From Omphiscola glabra (taxonomy: Eukaryota > Mollusca > Gastropoda > Lymnaeidae), in assembly GCA_964017045.1 (NCBI GenBank), contig OZ024801.1, positions 35,744,757-35,808,756 of the forward strand: DNA of 64,000 nucleotides, given 5' to 3'. Shown in pieces: positions 1 to 27,041 of this stretch. The notes beneath the pieces were generated by a model, which worked only from the letters and a program-made list of their open reading frames with translations, made no database searches and was not told where the DNA came from. Position 1 is the stretch's first letter, and each line of letters starts with the position of its first letter. The translations under genes and the position numbers were made by a program.

Positions 1-27
1 ACTTGATGCTGAATGATTCATAGCAAT

Positions 28-130
28 GCTGATGTCATCAGACATATTCTTATGATGATGTCATCAGACATATTCTTATGATGATGTCATCAGACATATT
101 CTTATGCTGATGTCATCAGACATTTTCTTT
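28..130. repeat. 26-bp minisatellite, about 4 copies
   Basis: The unit starts GATGTCATCAGACATATTCT, with copies at 31, 57, 83 and 109. It lies past exon 16, in the gene's next intron. Each unit carries a CRE/AP-1-like TGATGTCATC. Confidence 0.9.
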
Positions 131-14725
<14,595 letters not shown>

Positions 14726-14754
14726 CTCTAAATGAATGTCATGGAAGGTACGGC

Positions 14755-15800
14755 CTAGAGGAAAATAAAAATTGATAACATGAAGGTGTGAATCTTCAGA
14801 AAATTAACAACAAACATATTTTAATATTTTATTTGTAAATCTAAAAGTATAAACAAATTTTTGTCAAATGAATCTATCTTATAATAATAATAACTCAATT
14901 GATCTCACAAAAAGTAATTTCCATTTAAAAATTGTAAAGTTTTGACTTAGCTGCAATACATAAATGATGCCCCGAAACTAGAAGGAGGGGTTATGGGGGA
15001 GGGGGGGTCACATTTTTGTGACGATGCGGAGAAGGGGGAGTAAAAATCAGACAAAATAACAGTTATGGATGGCCCCTTATCAGAACTAAACATAAAATAT
15101 GACTGGTGGACTTATCAGAACTAAACATAAAATATGACTGGTGTTGGATAGGGTAAGAAGCACCCTAAGCATATTCTGTAATTGGTTGAGCACAACTATT
15201 TTTTTCTCAGATTGGCCCTGAGCATAAGGATCATTTATTGTATAAATCAAATATGAGACTAGACCACAGACCTCAAAGAGTCTCAAGTGCAGGTTTTAAC
15301 TTACTGTGCACCACAATATACATTTAAAAATATTTCAATATCTATGGTTTTAAAATACTGTGCACCACAATATACACTTAAAAATATTTCAATATCTATT
15401 TGATTAAGCTGTAATTTAATGACAGTGTGGTTTTGACAGAGTAAAGGTGGAAATGCCAGTGTTGACATTTTCGTCCATTTAAAAACTAGCAAATTGTGCT
15501 CTGGGAAACCTAATATACATAGTGTGCTAATTTCACTCTACCCAGTCACCCTAATATATAACTCTGGTTTTTTCATACATTAAATTGTTTACACTTTTAT
15601 ATTTCAATGCATAAAAATTTTAATATTTCTAACATTTTGTGTTGGATTATATATATATATGCTGAAATGAATATGTACCATGTCATATAAAACACTTCCA
15701 TCAATTAGGATCAATAGAAGATTTTTTTCTTATTAAGACTACAATGATGTTTGGAAATCCATACATAGTCACAACAATAAAAAAAAAAAGGCAAACTGTG
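14755..15800. other. Upstream of the kinase PH exon, nothing firm
   Basis: AT-rich sequence with two short tandem duplications (about 15076-15142 and 15299-15400) and a G-rich patch near 14995. A 5' exon of the kinase could be here, but I cannot identify one. Confidence 0.5.
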
Positions 15801-15805
15801 CTAGA

Positions 15806-16070
15806 CAGGACACATTGAAAGGATGCCGATTTGTAGAGCAGCAAAGGTGATTTGAGGGCACCTTTGAAAGAAATCTAGGAACAGACCAAGGCTGAGATGG
15901 ATCGACAATGTAGAGAAGGACTTACGCCAGTTGGGGGTTAGCGCATGGAGTCATGGAGGCAGAAGGCCTTGGATTGATCTAAATGGAAGGATGTGAATGT
16001 GGTGGAGCAGGCCCTTTAAGGGCCCTACATGGGTTGTAGTGCCTCTAATGTAGTGCCTCTAATGATGATA
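15806..16070 (+). pseudogene. RTE-like non-LTR retrotransposon 3' end, decayed
   Basis: Reading forward, the frame gives GHIERMPICRAAKVI, a stop, then RNRPRLRWIDNVEKDLRQLG. This matches the conserved tail after reverse transcriptase in RTE-type elements (RW.GHVERMP, then GRPR.RW.DDV..DLR.LG). In-frame stops show it is dead. A 14-bp tandem duplication TAGTGCCTCTAATG follows near the 3' tail. Confidence 0.75.
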
Positions 16071-17939
16071 ACAAGAAAGCAATAACAATATTAAAAGCAT
16101 TTCAAACCGGAACAACAGGTTTTTTTTCATAACCGACGACGCTGAAGTGGTAGATTACAGCATATTTTATAGGACCTGCCTATTATATTATATATATACT
16201 AGGGCTTAAATGGGTACAGTTTTTTTAATACAGGGGCCGGATATTTTGAGAAATAGGCCTACAGTCTACAGACAGTCCTACATCCTATAGGAAAACTTTT
16301 AAACAATAGACACACAGACAGCCCTACACCATACTCCACACCCATGGCTCTTTATTGATTATAAAATAGTCATCTCCCCCTAACTAATTTTTTACCCGTA
16401 TTCCATTTTATCATTGTCATGCATGAGCCTTTTTTCCCCTCGGTACTATTAATATAATTTATGTGGAGTTGAGGGAAGGGCAGTTTCAAAAGGATGCAGG
16501 ACACACCAGAAGTAGAAGAAAATATATTAATATTACAATATTATTATTATTAGATTATAATTTATTAGCCTCATTTATATTTATAGTTTCCCTTAGTGGC
16601 TAATTCATATAGATCGTACCTCATCATTAGGTTTATGGATAGATTTAGGGTTCAGGTTAGGTTTAGGGATAGATTTAGGGTTCAGGTTAGGTTTAGGGAT
16701 AAATTTAGGATTCAGGCAACCAGGATGGCGGTCATGGTAATAAACGCTGTACGATCTATCCGAATTTACCCTTTTAATGTTTAATCTGATGGGGTCCATA
16801 GTAAATTAGTATGCTATAACTTACTATGGCTATAGTGCTTATTATTTGGCTAAACTGTTAATATACATTATTGGCTATTTTATATTCTAAAGTCTGACTA
16901 AAGTCTATCTTGGCCTATTTTATGACCTCGGCCTCATTCCCCGACCAACTCTTTCAATACTTTCAAAACTCATACTCATTGGCATTTAATTTTAGTTTGC
17001 TCTATATATAATTAATACTTTTGACTAGCCTATTTAAAGAACTTACATAAATGCCAGAAAACACTTATAGATGTCCCACATCAGCGAAAAAAAAAGAGTG
17101 TCACGGTGGTTTCAATTTAAAATATGTTTAAGAATTTTTTAAAGATATGGTTTCATTATGTAACATACTCATAGGCCTTAACAGTTTATAGCCTAAGCCT
17201 AAGTATGTGTAATGCAACATTCATACCAGGAAGAAAACCAGGAAGTATTTCCGGGGCACTGCCGGGGGGGCATACATTTTTAACCGAGATAAGAAAATCA
17301 AACTTAGACTTGGATTACTCCAAGATCAATCCGAAAAAATATTTAAAAAAAACAAAACAACAAGCAAACAAACAAATGGAACTGATTACTAATTTTAAAA
17401 GCTTTATAGTCCAAATACGCCTCCAATTTAACATTAACGATTTATTCGGTTCATTCAACATTTTGTTTTTAAAAAAAGTGCCGATAACTTGGCATATTTT
17501 GTGAGGCTGAGATATTAAGGGGGGACAGGTAGTCAATATGCTAAAATCTAAAATCTTTAAGCATAAATTAATATTAATTAATTAATTAATAGTATTTACT
17601 TTTTTCAGTTTTGGTTAGTTGATATTGTACTAAATGTTCAAACATTTTATTTCTTTGAGTTTGTGATTTTCTTCAGCCCATTTTTAATAATAGTTATTTG
17701 AATTTACGGAAATATTTCTAATTAAAATAGTTTTAATAAATAAACGATCCTGACTTTTGTCTTAATAATAAGATAATGACAAATAAGCGAACAACTTATA
17801 TTTTCTAACAATATTTGAGACAGTTAAGATCATATATGATGACCTTTTAAAAATTAGAGCAGGTTCATTTCATCAACGTCTTACAATTATTAGTGCGCTA
17901 GGTGGTTAAGTAAGGAGGAACCGCCAGGATTGTCTAATC
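16071..17939. other. Intergenic AT-rich DNA, few features
   Basis: It holds a 30-bp tandem repeat (TTTAGGGTTCAGGTTAGGTT, about 16636-16712, 2.5 copies) and otherwise only AT-rich sequence. Short open frames have no recognisable product. Confidence 0.55.
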
Positions 17940-18250
17940 CAGTGTTTCCCAACCTTTTTTGTGCCATGCTCCACCTAAGGATTTCTAAAATTCGTATGCC
18001 CCCTATCCGCCTTATGCCTGTGTAGTATACAAAATTTGAATTGTTTTCAACACGCTTATTTTAAATTGAGACTCGAACGATTCTCCTCTTAAAATATTGA
18101 GACTCTTAACGATTCTCCTTTTAAAATACAAGTTAAATCTTAGTAGACTGTAGGTTTTCAAATTCTAGACAGCTTTTATTTTTCAAATTGCCCCCATTGA
18201 CAATCAAATTGTCCCCCTTTGGGGGGTGGGCCCCAAGTTGGGAAACACTG
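17940..18250. mobile_element. hAT-type MITE, 311 bp
   Basis: Perfect 14-bp inverted ends CAGTGTTTCCCAAC and GTTGGGAAACACTG are flanked by a perfect 8-bp duplication GTCTAATC (17932-17939 and 18251-18258). No coding capacity. Confidence 0.95.
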
Positions 18251-18258
18251 GTCTAATC

Positions 18259-20109
18259 TGTCCAATAACTGCTTCTTATGGCGTTGTCTGACGTGTCGTG
18301 TTTCTTTGCAGCTGATTTTCTCTATTTTTTCATTAAAAAAAATAAATCTTTTCTTCTCCAGGTTTCCTTGGGTCTTCCGAGGACACCCGTGAAATTCCTT
18401 TGAATGTCTAGTTTTGTTGTCCCCTCATGGCCTGCGTGAGAACTTATTTTTTGCTTTAACGTAGAGCTGAAGCGTTATCCACTTATGTCTTCCTTTTTTG
18501 TTTTGATATTTACGGCGCCGATTAAATGAATAGCACTCTAGTATTACCCACCTCTCCTAATATTGGGTAGTATAATTTAGTTGACTATGGAGACTATTGT
18601 TAATATAACTAGCTGGGGTATCGTTTTTCTTTGTATCGTGGTTTTTATTCCTTTGTTACTTATTGTTTAGCTAACGAGCCAAATCTTAAAACAGATTAAA
18701 CGTGTGAAGCCATACCCACAACATGAATATAAAAACCTAACATTTCATCTTGTTAATACAAAAAGTGCGAATATTTTTTGGGGTTACATTTTCCAATTAA
18801 GATATTTAAATATTTATCTTGGCGTGTTTGTTCCCGGAAGAAGATTTCTATTTACAGAAGTTCGTTGTTTTGTTTGTAGCACATAATTTACTTTTCTTAA
18901 AAATGAAAGAGAGACAATAAATTTAAATATACACAAACGTTGATAAAAGCTTATTCCCCCTTAGCCAGCATGGACATTCCAAGTTAGCATGCTATAGTAT
19001 GAAAGGTGTCTTAAATTTGTCTCACTGATAGATAAACCTGCGCTCACCATAAAACAAACAAAGTAAGACAAATGCCCGATAAGTAAATTCCTGTACAGCT
19101 TACACATTAGACATGGACCGATGACTGAAACAAGTGCAATTGAAATAATTAAAAAAAAAAACAGATGTGAAAAATGTTTTTTATGAAATAAACGTTAATA
19201 AGCTAATTTTTTAAACTGAAGAATTTCTACAAATATAACAATTTCAGTAGAAAAACAGAAATAAATGAGCTGAATTTATACATTTTTAATGTGTTGTGAT
19301 GATCAGAAAGGGATATAAAAAAGGTAAAGAGCAAGTAAGTAATTTGATTAGATTTGTGAAATATGGAAATATTAATATAACAATATTTTTAAAAAAATTG
19401 CCTCACGTGATCTTTTAGTCCAAATGTAATCTCTTTAATAAGTGAAAAAACATATTTTTAAAAGCAAGCCAGTTATCTTTGGCCGGATGCAGTCGGCCTA
19501 ACATATTGTACCCACCACACTAAACTAAACTCAGATACGAGTTATGTAATTTTTATAAAAAAATGTCATTATCCATTTAACGATTCCAAACAATAGATAA
19601 ACCAGACCCTTAAACAAATAGGGAATCGATTCTACAGTTGGTGATTTGAAGGAGACAAACTTTAAGATGGTGGTGCGGTTGGGGGGGGGGGAGAGAAAGG
19701 TTAACGCGAGGCTATAAAATGACTTCGATTATAACAAGATGCTCCATTTTGTGCGTACGTAAAGGTTACACATGAACTTAATAGTTCTTGTAAGAACAGT
19801 TGCCCCCCTTTAATGTGGCTAATTATCGGTCCTCAATAATCACCGAGAGAACGGTTATGGCGTCTATGGGGAAGTCTTCCGTTGGTACTTGGTACAGTTT
19901 GTTTAATAGTAGACGATTTAATCAATTACAACCAAAGGCGTCGATAGGGTTACAGCCAACAGGGGCGGGCCAAGCGTTTTGTTGCTTGACGTCCCTTTCC
20001 AAGAAAAAACGCTTCTGCTGTTGGCCGAAAATGACGCCCGGGAGAAGTGGTACCTGCTTCCATCTCCTTACAACACTGATTACACCGACTCCACCTTCTC
20101 CCACCCGTT
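18259..20109. other. Intergenic DNA, no gene recognised
   Basis: AT-rich, with a G10 run near 19680. The patch at 19925-20060 (GGCGTCGATAGGGTT) resembles a phrase recurrent in other repeats of the window, so it is probably a mobile-element fragment. Confidence 0.5.
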
Positions 20110-20600
20110 TTCTTAGGTCTGGGCAAAGTAATGCACTGAGACCCACTATCACTCTCTAACCTCTTCTAGGTCTGGGCAAAGTAATGCACCGATGCCCACT
20201 ATTACTCTCTAACCTCTTCTAGGTCTGGGCAAAGTTATGCACTGAGAGCCACTATTACTCTCTAACCTCTTCTAGGTCTGGGCAAAGTTATGCACTGAGA
20301 GCCACTATTACTCTCTAACCTCTTCTAGGTCTGGGCAAAGTTATGCACTGAGAGCCACTATTACTCTCTAACCTCTTCTAGGTCTGGGCAAAGTTAAGCA
20401 CTGAGGCCCACAATTATTACCCTCTAACCTTTTCTAGGTCTGGGCAAAGTAATGCACCGAGGCCCACTATTACTCTCTAACCTCTTCTAGGTCTGGGGAA
20501 AGTAGTGCACCGAGACCCACTATTACTCTCTAACCTCTTCTAGGTCTGGGTAAAGTAATGCACTGAGACCCACTATTACTCTCTAACCTCTTCTATGTCC
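20110..20600. repeat. 53-bp minisatellite, about 9 copies
   Basis: The unit contains TCTAGGTCTGGGCAAAGTTA and ACTCTCTAACC. Units differ mainly at CACTGAGAGCC, CACCGAGGCCC and related forms. Confidence 0.93.
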
Positions 20601-21005
20601 GGGCAATTTCATTGGAAGAAAAAAAAAGTGGGGGGGGGGAGGGGGGTTCAGGTGTTCGTGGGAGGGCAGGGCATCTCTCAGCTCGTTAATTAGGCATAAT
20701 GAAGTCCAGGGGCAGCTGGGACTCCTGCATCCCTCGCCATACATAAACATAATTTCATTCCGGTTGTGGCGCCCCCTGATGGTATGCCTTTAGCCCCAGC
20801 TTAATTTCGCCCCTGATCCCACTTTTGTCAGTCCAAGAAATAACATATTAATTAGTAACGTCAATTATTTAGATACAAAAACTGTAACCAAAGGCGTCAC
20901 TAGGGTTTGTCACTCGGTGCGGTAAACTCATGGTGTCACCCCCTACCCCTGTACCCCTTTCCAATTTTGCGTGGCCGTTGACGTTATATATCCGACCGAT
21001 AGGAT
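20601..21005. other. Repeat-like fragments
   Basis: G-rich runs occur at 20629-20646, followed by fragments with GGCGCCCCCTGATGG and GGCGTCACTAGGG, phrases typical of decayed DNA transposons. No gene is seen. Confidence 0.4.
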
Positions 21006-21011
21006 GTAATA

Positions 21012-21481
21012 CAAAGGCACGTTATAGACCTACTGCGTCTTACTGGTCAGAATGGGACCCGTCATAGACCTACTTGGTCTTACTGGCAGAAAGGGACACG
21101 TCATAGACCTACTGGGTCTTACTGGTCAGAATGGGACACGTCATAGACCTACTGGGTCTTACTGGTCAGAATGGGACACGTCATAGACCTACTTGGTCTT
21201 ACTGGCAGAAAGGGACACGTCATAGACCTACTGGGTCTTACTGGTCAGAATGGGACACGTCATAGACCTACTGGGTCTTACTGGTCAGAATGGGACACGT
21301 CATAGACCTACTGGGTCTTACCGGCCAGAAAAGGACACGTCATAGACCTACTGGGTCTTACTGGTCAGAATGGGACACGTCATAGACCTACTGGGTCTTA
21401 CTGGCCAAAATGGGATACATCATAGACCTACTGGATCTTACTGGCCAGAATGGGACACGTCATAGACGTACTGGGTCTTAC
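21012..21481. repeat. 40-bp minisatellite, left arm, about 12 copies
   Basis: The unit contains GGGACACGTCATAGACCTAC and TGGGTCTTACTGGTCAGAAT. The array continues at 22904-23092 after a transposon insertion. Confidence 0.95.
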
Positions 21482-22901
21482 CAGGGCCGTCTTCCGCAGT
21501 TCACGTTTGAACATCTTCCTTGATAAATACATTGTCTTAGTTCTTTCTTCTCCAGCTCCATAGTTCACTCTGCCTGAGTTTGAAAGATTACAGTCAGGAT
21601 TCTGACACAATGCTGCGAATCCAGTATTCAACTGTACAAGTATTCTTAATATTCCATAGCCCGGGATCTGTGTCGTAAATCAAACTCTCGTTTTCATACA
21701 GAGTTTTGTGTGCTTCATCTTTTATAATTTCCCCAGCAGAGGAAATAGGTAATGGAATTGTCTCGAACTGGATGGCTGGATACAATAGTGGATGTAGATG
21801 ACGCTACTTTATTTTCAGGAGCAATACTAGTATCTGATATTTCGCTTGGATTTAACAAAGATGTTAATTTGGCAAGTGTACACGTTTTTCTTGTCTCCTC
21901 TGCTACTCTTTTTCTCTTCTGTGCTCCAATCATAAAACTACGCTTTATTTCCGCTTTAAGGGTTATACACCTAGAAACATTAATTTGTTACAAATATTTA
22001 TATTCTATTAGCAGCGATCCCTTCAAAAGATAAATGTAATTATTTTTTAAAAATAGATTTGTTTGTCCTTTCAAACTCACATGTGCTCTGCTATAAAAAC
22101 GAACATTGGGAAATGAAATAAAGTGACTATAAGCCATGGTGTATTGAATGAAATCGATCTCTGTGTTTGAGCTATGTAAGATGAACATGACTTTGAGCTT
22201 TTAACAGCGAGTCCAAATTATGCCTAAATGCCTAGATATTTCTGCCTACGTTGACTGTTTGGTCCTATTTACAATCTATATATGATTTTTCAGACCAGAA
22301 ATGAAAATATTTTTCAATTTAGAAAATATAAAGTTATTTTTTAATAATTATTTTTTAAATTATAAATTTACTTTTAAAAAGAATTATTCATTAGTGACCT
22401 ACAAATTCTTGTATTTAATTCTAATTAAATTCACTAGTACTTGAACTGATGCTAGGTTAGACTTTTCTCCACTTATTTCACTTCTGAGCAGTGGCGTATC
22501 TAGGGTTATTACCGCCCGGGGCAAACATCTTTGTCTAACATGATTATAAACATACATTCTTACATTATTATTTTCGATTCATATCTGGGAGAAGAAAAAC
22601 TTGTTGCCGAGAGTTATTCCCCTTTAAAAGTTTAAAAAAAAACAACAAAAAAAACCTTTTGATTCGCATTTATATAATATTAATTTTGGAACGTGCCGAT
22701 AATATCGTGGGTTAAAATTGAGAAAAGTTATCTCCACTGAATTTTAAATCAAATTATATTGCCAAAACTTTTCAATATTCATTAACAACATGTACAGCAT
22801 GATGCCTCTATAATAGTGAGTCTCCTAGAAACGTGGGGCCCCCTAGAAGCGTGCTGCCCTGGGCCAGTGCCCACTGGGCCCATGCCTTAAGACGGCACAT
22901 G
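21482..22901 (-). mobile_element. Decayed hAT-like transposon, 1.42 kb
   Basis: The ends are CAGGGCCGTCTT and, on the other strand, CATGTGCCGTCTT, inverted relative to each other. Flanks GGTCTTAC and GTCTCATT are only loosely similar. It sits inside the 40-bp array, which resumes beyond it. Minus-strand coding relics show it encoded a hAT-type transposase. A second fragment starting CAGTGGCGTATCTAGGG is nested near 22491. Confidence 0.75.
21484..21933 (-). pseudogene. hAT/ZMYM5-like transposase N-terminus, frameshifted
   Basis: Minus-strand frames give IGAQKRKRVAEE followed by KLTSLL, then after a frameshift near 21740 ISSAGEIIKDEAHK, then DTDPGLWNI. The basic SGAQ-KRKR start and the DPGLW motif are typical of hAT transposases annotated as zinc finger MYM-type 5-like, whose N-terminal zinc-finger region ends in DP.LW. 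Further frameshifts follow, and the catalytic RNase-H-like part is absent. Dead copy. Confidence 0.7.
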
Positions 22902-22903
22902 GT

Positions 22904-23092
22904 CTCATTGGACATAATGGGACGCGTCATAGATGTACTGGGTCTTACTGGTTATAATGGGACACGCCATAGATGTACTGGGTCTTACTGGTCAGAATGG
23001 AACACGTCATAGATGTACTGGGTCTTACTGGTCAGAATGGGACGCGTAATAGATGTACTGGGTCTTACTGGTCAGAATGGGACGCGTCGCGC
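22904..23092. repeat. 40-bp minisatellite, right arm, about 5 copies
   Basis: Same family as 21012-21481, but the units carry TCATAGATGTACTGGG where the left arm has TCATAGACCTACTGGG. A C14 run follows at about 23107. Confidence 0.93.
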
Positions 23093-23400
23093 GTTTGTTG
23101 CTGAACTCATGGCTACCCCCCCCCCCCCCCCAAAAGTAATTACGTTTAATTTCTTAAACACATTTTTAAGTGAGCTTAAAATCTCCCAAAGACTCTGTAC
23201 GAGGCATAATGTTAAAAAATACTAATTTTAAAACGGTGACTATGCTGTTGTATACAGAAAAATAATTGTATATTCTCATCGTAGCAGCGTTATAGTAAAC
23301 TACAGACAGATATAACCATGGAACCACGAGGAAGATACTTGTGTGGTGGCATTCGACAATTCTCCACTAAGATCCACAATCTCAATAATGGAGTACCATA

Positions 23401-23605
23401 ATGCTGTTTGTGGCTGACTGAGAGAAACATTATAATATATTGAGATAAAACAGGATTGTAATTCTCATAATGCTGTTTGTGACTGGCTGAGAGAAACATT
23501 ATAATATATTGAGATAAAACAGGGTTGTAATTCTCATTATGCTGTTTGTGGCTGACTGAGAGAAACATTATAATATATTGAGATAAAACAGGATTGTAAT
23601 TCTCA
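23401..23605. repeat. 69-bp minisatellite, 3 copies
   Basis: ATGCTG recurs at 23401, 23470 and 23539. The unit contains GAGAGAAACATTATAATATA. Because 69 is a multiple of three, a spurious minus-strand frame spans it. Confidence 0.93.
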
Positions 23606-24127
23606 AGCAAAAAAAATCAGGCAAAAGTACAAGCAAGAAACTCAAACCAACAAAAAATGCTCAAGTTGCGCGAGAAATCACCTCCCTTGTTTTCATGGTA
23701 ACAAACACTTCAATGAGTTCAGTTGACAATGTTGCCAATCCATTCACCCGAAACTGAGACATTGATAATCTCAAATAATTTTTATCAACTTGAATTCTTC
23801 ACTTGCTAAGATTACTGATAATACGTGTCAACATTATTTTGTACGCTATCGCAGTATTCAGAAAAGCATCTGAAAAGTCAAATGAAGACTATGTAATGCT
23901 GCTTGTGTTTCTCCTGAACATTTTGATTGTTATGATCCTAAGTTCTTCTTGTAACACCGAATTATCTATATTCCGCGAATCTGCACTTCTCAGTGCCATG
24001 TCCCAAGCCACACAGTGTTAGCTTAAATTATCCAGTATTAATGTACAGAGTTGCTGAATATCTTATTAAGCCAATTATGTTAAAGAACAGCCGCAGTTGC
24101 TGGAAACGTATATTCAAAGATCCCAGC
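23606..24127. other. No gene recognised
   Basis: A short plus-strand frame near 23803-24021 encodes a hydrophobic peptide with no family resemblance I can name. I do not call it a gene. Confidence 0.4.
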
Positions 24128-24445
24128 GTCTGGTTTACGCCCAAACTATTGGTTTGTGGGTTGGCCTCCGGGTCCCATACTAACGGTCGACGAAGGTGGG
24201 TTGGCCTACGGGTCCCATACTAACGGAAGACGAATGTGGGCTGGCCTACGGGTCCCATACTAACAGTAGACGAAGGTGGGTTGGCCTACGGGTCCCACAC
24301 TAACGGTAGACGAAGGTGGGTTGGCCTCCGGGTCCCACACTATCGGTAGACGAAGGTGGGTTGGCCTCCGGGTCCCACACTAACGGTAGACAAAGGTGGG
24401 TTGGCCTACGGGTGCCATACTAACGGTAGACGAAGGTGGATCGCC
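24128..24445. repeat. 40-bp minisatellite, about 8 copies
   Basis: The unit contains GTGGGTTGGCCTACGGGTCC and ACTAACGGTAGACGAAG. It is unrelated in sequence to the other 40-bp arrays. Confidence 0.95.
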
Positions 24446-25147
24446 GTTCAAGAGCTATGCTTGTTAACGTTCCAGCAATTGTAAGCTATGGTTTACTAAC
24501 CACAAGAAATATTTATGTTGAAAGATTTTTCAGGCGTCTAGATTTTCTCTAAATTATTATTTAAATGTCCCCTTATTTGCCTATTGCGACGTTCTTTAGA
24601 CTACGCTTTAACTTGATGCTATTCCCTTTGCTGTGGTCATTGCTGAAGCAAATCCTTCTTCTCTATATTTGGTGAAGAAAATGGTTGACGTGTAATGACT
24701 ACATCAAGTGGCATGGTCGATGTCTGCAAGACCTTACTGACGGCGTTTGATAGCAAACAATACGTCATATCATATAACCATGGCAACGCAGAAATTCAAC
24801 AATTCTCAGCTAGCAGTTAGCAAGACAATCATCTAGCTTCACTATACCCCTTCCGGGTTTTCACATGCTTCACGATTCACTTAACGTTCTTCACATGCTT
24901 CACTATTCCCCTGAGGGTCCTCTCATGATTGAACTTGTACTTACTAACACTGTGTTGACTAGAGATTATGATCTATGAATACACCTTGCCTGGTTATGTC
25001 AATAATATATAAAATATATATAGGTCGCCCAGTTAATCATCCCTTAGCAACGGCCCTGTTCATTCTAGAGCACAAATAAAATCTTTCAGATTTGAAACGT
25101 TCATCCCAAGGAAGCTAAAGATCACGAGAAATAACCGCATGCTTAAT
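24446..25147. other. No gene recognised
   Basis: Unique-looking sequence with a small duplication of TTCACATGCTTCAC near 24858-24905. Confidence 0.5.
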
Positions 25148-25340
25148 AAGAGGATTTGGAGAGATTCTACGAGTAGGCATAATCATTTGGAGAGATTCAA
25201 CGAGTAGGCTTAATCATTTGGAGAGATTCAACGAGTAGGCATAATGATAATTATTTAAAAAGATTCTACAAGTAGGCTTAATCATTTGGAGAGATTCTAC
25301 AAGTAGGCTTAATGAGAAGATTTGGAGAGATTCTACAAAC
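25148..25340. repeat. 31-bp degenerate minisatellite, about 6 copies
   Basis: The unit contains TTTGGAGAGATTCAACGAGT and AGGCTTAAT. Copies have small indels. Confidence 0.85.
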
Positions 25341-25665
25341 TACCATGTGGATGGGAATTTCAAAACATCAAATATTAAAAAATCTTAGACTTCGTCAAGA
25401 TGGCACCCTGCTTTGGTGGCACCTTGATATATTGATATAGTGATTCTGTTGGCAACCTGTTCTGGTGGCAACATGTTCTGGTGGCACCATGTTCTGTTAT
25501 CAAACCGATTAGAGCGAACCCTATCGAATTTGTAATTTTCAATGTGGTCTTAACCCCATAAGGGTTACACCCGGTGCGATCTGCACCCCTCTAATCAAGA
25601 CCCTGCTGGTACTTTCACTTTAATGTGGGTTGGAGCAAAAATCTAGGGCGCAGAAGGATCCCGAA

Positions 25666-26960
25666 TGACACAGGGTATGGAGTTTGGAGATTAGGCTCAG
25701 TGAGCACATGTCCAAGGGATGGAGTTTTAAGATAAGGCGCATTGAGCCCATGTCCAGGGGATGGAGTTTGAAGATTTGGCTCAGTGAGCCCATGTCCAGG
25801 GGATGGTGTTTGGAGATTTGGCTCAGTGAGCCCATGTCCAGGGGATGGTGTTTGGAGATTTGGCTTAGTGAGCCCATGTCCAGGAGATGGTGTTTGAAGA
25901 TTTGGCTCAGTTAGCCCATGTCCAGGGGATGGTGATTTGGCTCAGTGAGCTCATGTCCAGGGGCAGGTGTTTGGAGATTTGGCTCAGTGAGCTCATGTCC
26001 AGGGGATGGTGTTTGGAGATTTGGCTCAGTGAGCCCATGTCCAGGGGATGGTGTTTGGAGATTTGGCTCATTGAGCCCATGTCCAGGGGATGGTGTTTGG
26101 AGATTTGGCTTAGTGAGCCCATGTCCAGGGGATGGTGTTTGGAGATTTGGCTCAGTGAGACCATGTCCAGGGGATGGCGTTTGGAGATTTGGCTCAGTGA
26201 GACCATGTCCAGGGGATGGTGTTTGGAGATTTGGCTCAGTGAGCTCATGTCCAGGGGATGGTGTTTGGAGATTTGGCTCAGTGAGACCATGTCCAGGGGA
26301 TGGTGTTTGGAGATTGGGCTCAGTGAGCCCATGTCCAGGGGATGGTGTTTGGAGATTTGGCTCAGTGAGCCCATGTCCAGGGGATGGTGTTTGGAGATTT
26401 GGCTTAGTGAGCCCATGTCCAGGGGATGGTGTTTGGAGATTTGGCTCAGTGGGACCATGTCCAGGGGATGGTGTTTGGAGATTTGGCTCAGTGAGCCCAT
26501 GTCCAGGGGATGGTGTTTGGAGATTTGGCTCAGTGAGACCATGTCCAGGGGATGGTGTTTGGAGATTGGGCTCGGTGAGCCCATGTCCAGGGGATGGTGT
26601 TTGGAGATTTGGCTCAGTGAGCCCATGTCCAGGGGATGGTGTTTGGAGATTTGGCTCAGTGAGACCATGTCCAGGGGATGGTGTTTGGAGATTGGGCTCA
26701 GTGAGCTCATGTCCAGGGGATAGTGTTTGGAGATTTGGCTCAGTGAGCTCATGTCCAGGGGCAGGTGTTTGGAGATTTGGCTCAGTGAGCCCATGTCCAG
26801 GGGATGGTGTTTGGAGATTTGGCTCAGTGAGCCCATGTCCAGGGGATGGTGTTTGGAGATTTGGCTCAGTGAGCTCATGTCCAGGGGATAGTGTTTGGAG
26901 ATTTGGCTCAGTGAGCTCATGTCCAGGGGCAGGTGTTTGGAGATTTGGCTCAGTGAGCTC
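25666..26960. repeat. 42-bp minisatellite, about 31 copies
   Basis: The unit contains GATGGTGTTTGGAGATTTGG and CTCAGTGAGCCCATGTCC. The period is a multiple of three and the unit lacks stops in several frames. As a result four frames stay open for about 280-370 codons on both strands over the same bases, which argues against coding. Variant units repeat at spacings of whole units. Confidence 0.97.
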
Positions 26961-27041
26961 ATGAATCAATTCAAATTGCAGGGATGCTCTGGCGCGTACA
27001 TGTATAGAGACGAGCATCATATGAACTTGATGGGCGAGAAA

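Noticed and set aside
21752..22033. Plus-strand 93-codon frame
   Set aside because: It lies opposite the frameshifted hAT transposase relic and has no family match.
25907..27020. Long open frames (278-369 codons) on both strands
   Set aside because: They overlap each other over one 42-bp minisatellite, and no frame is favoured or has gene context.
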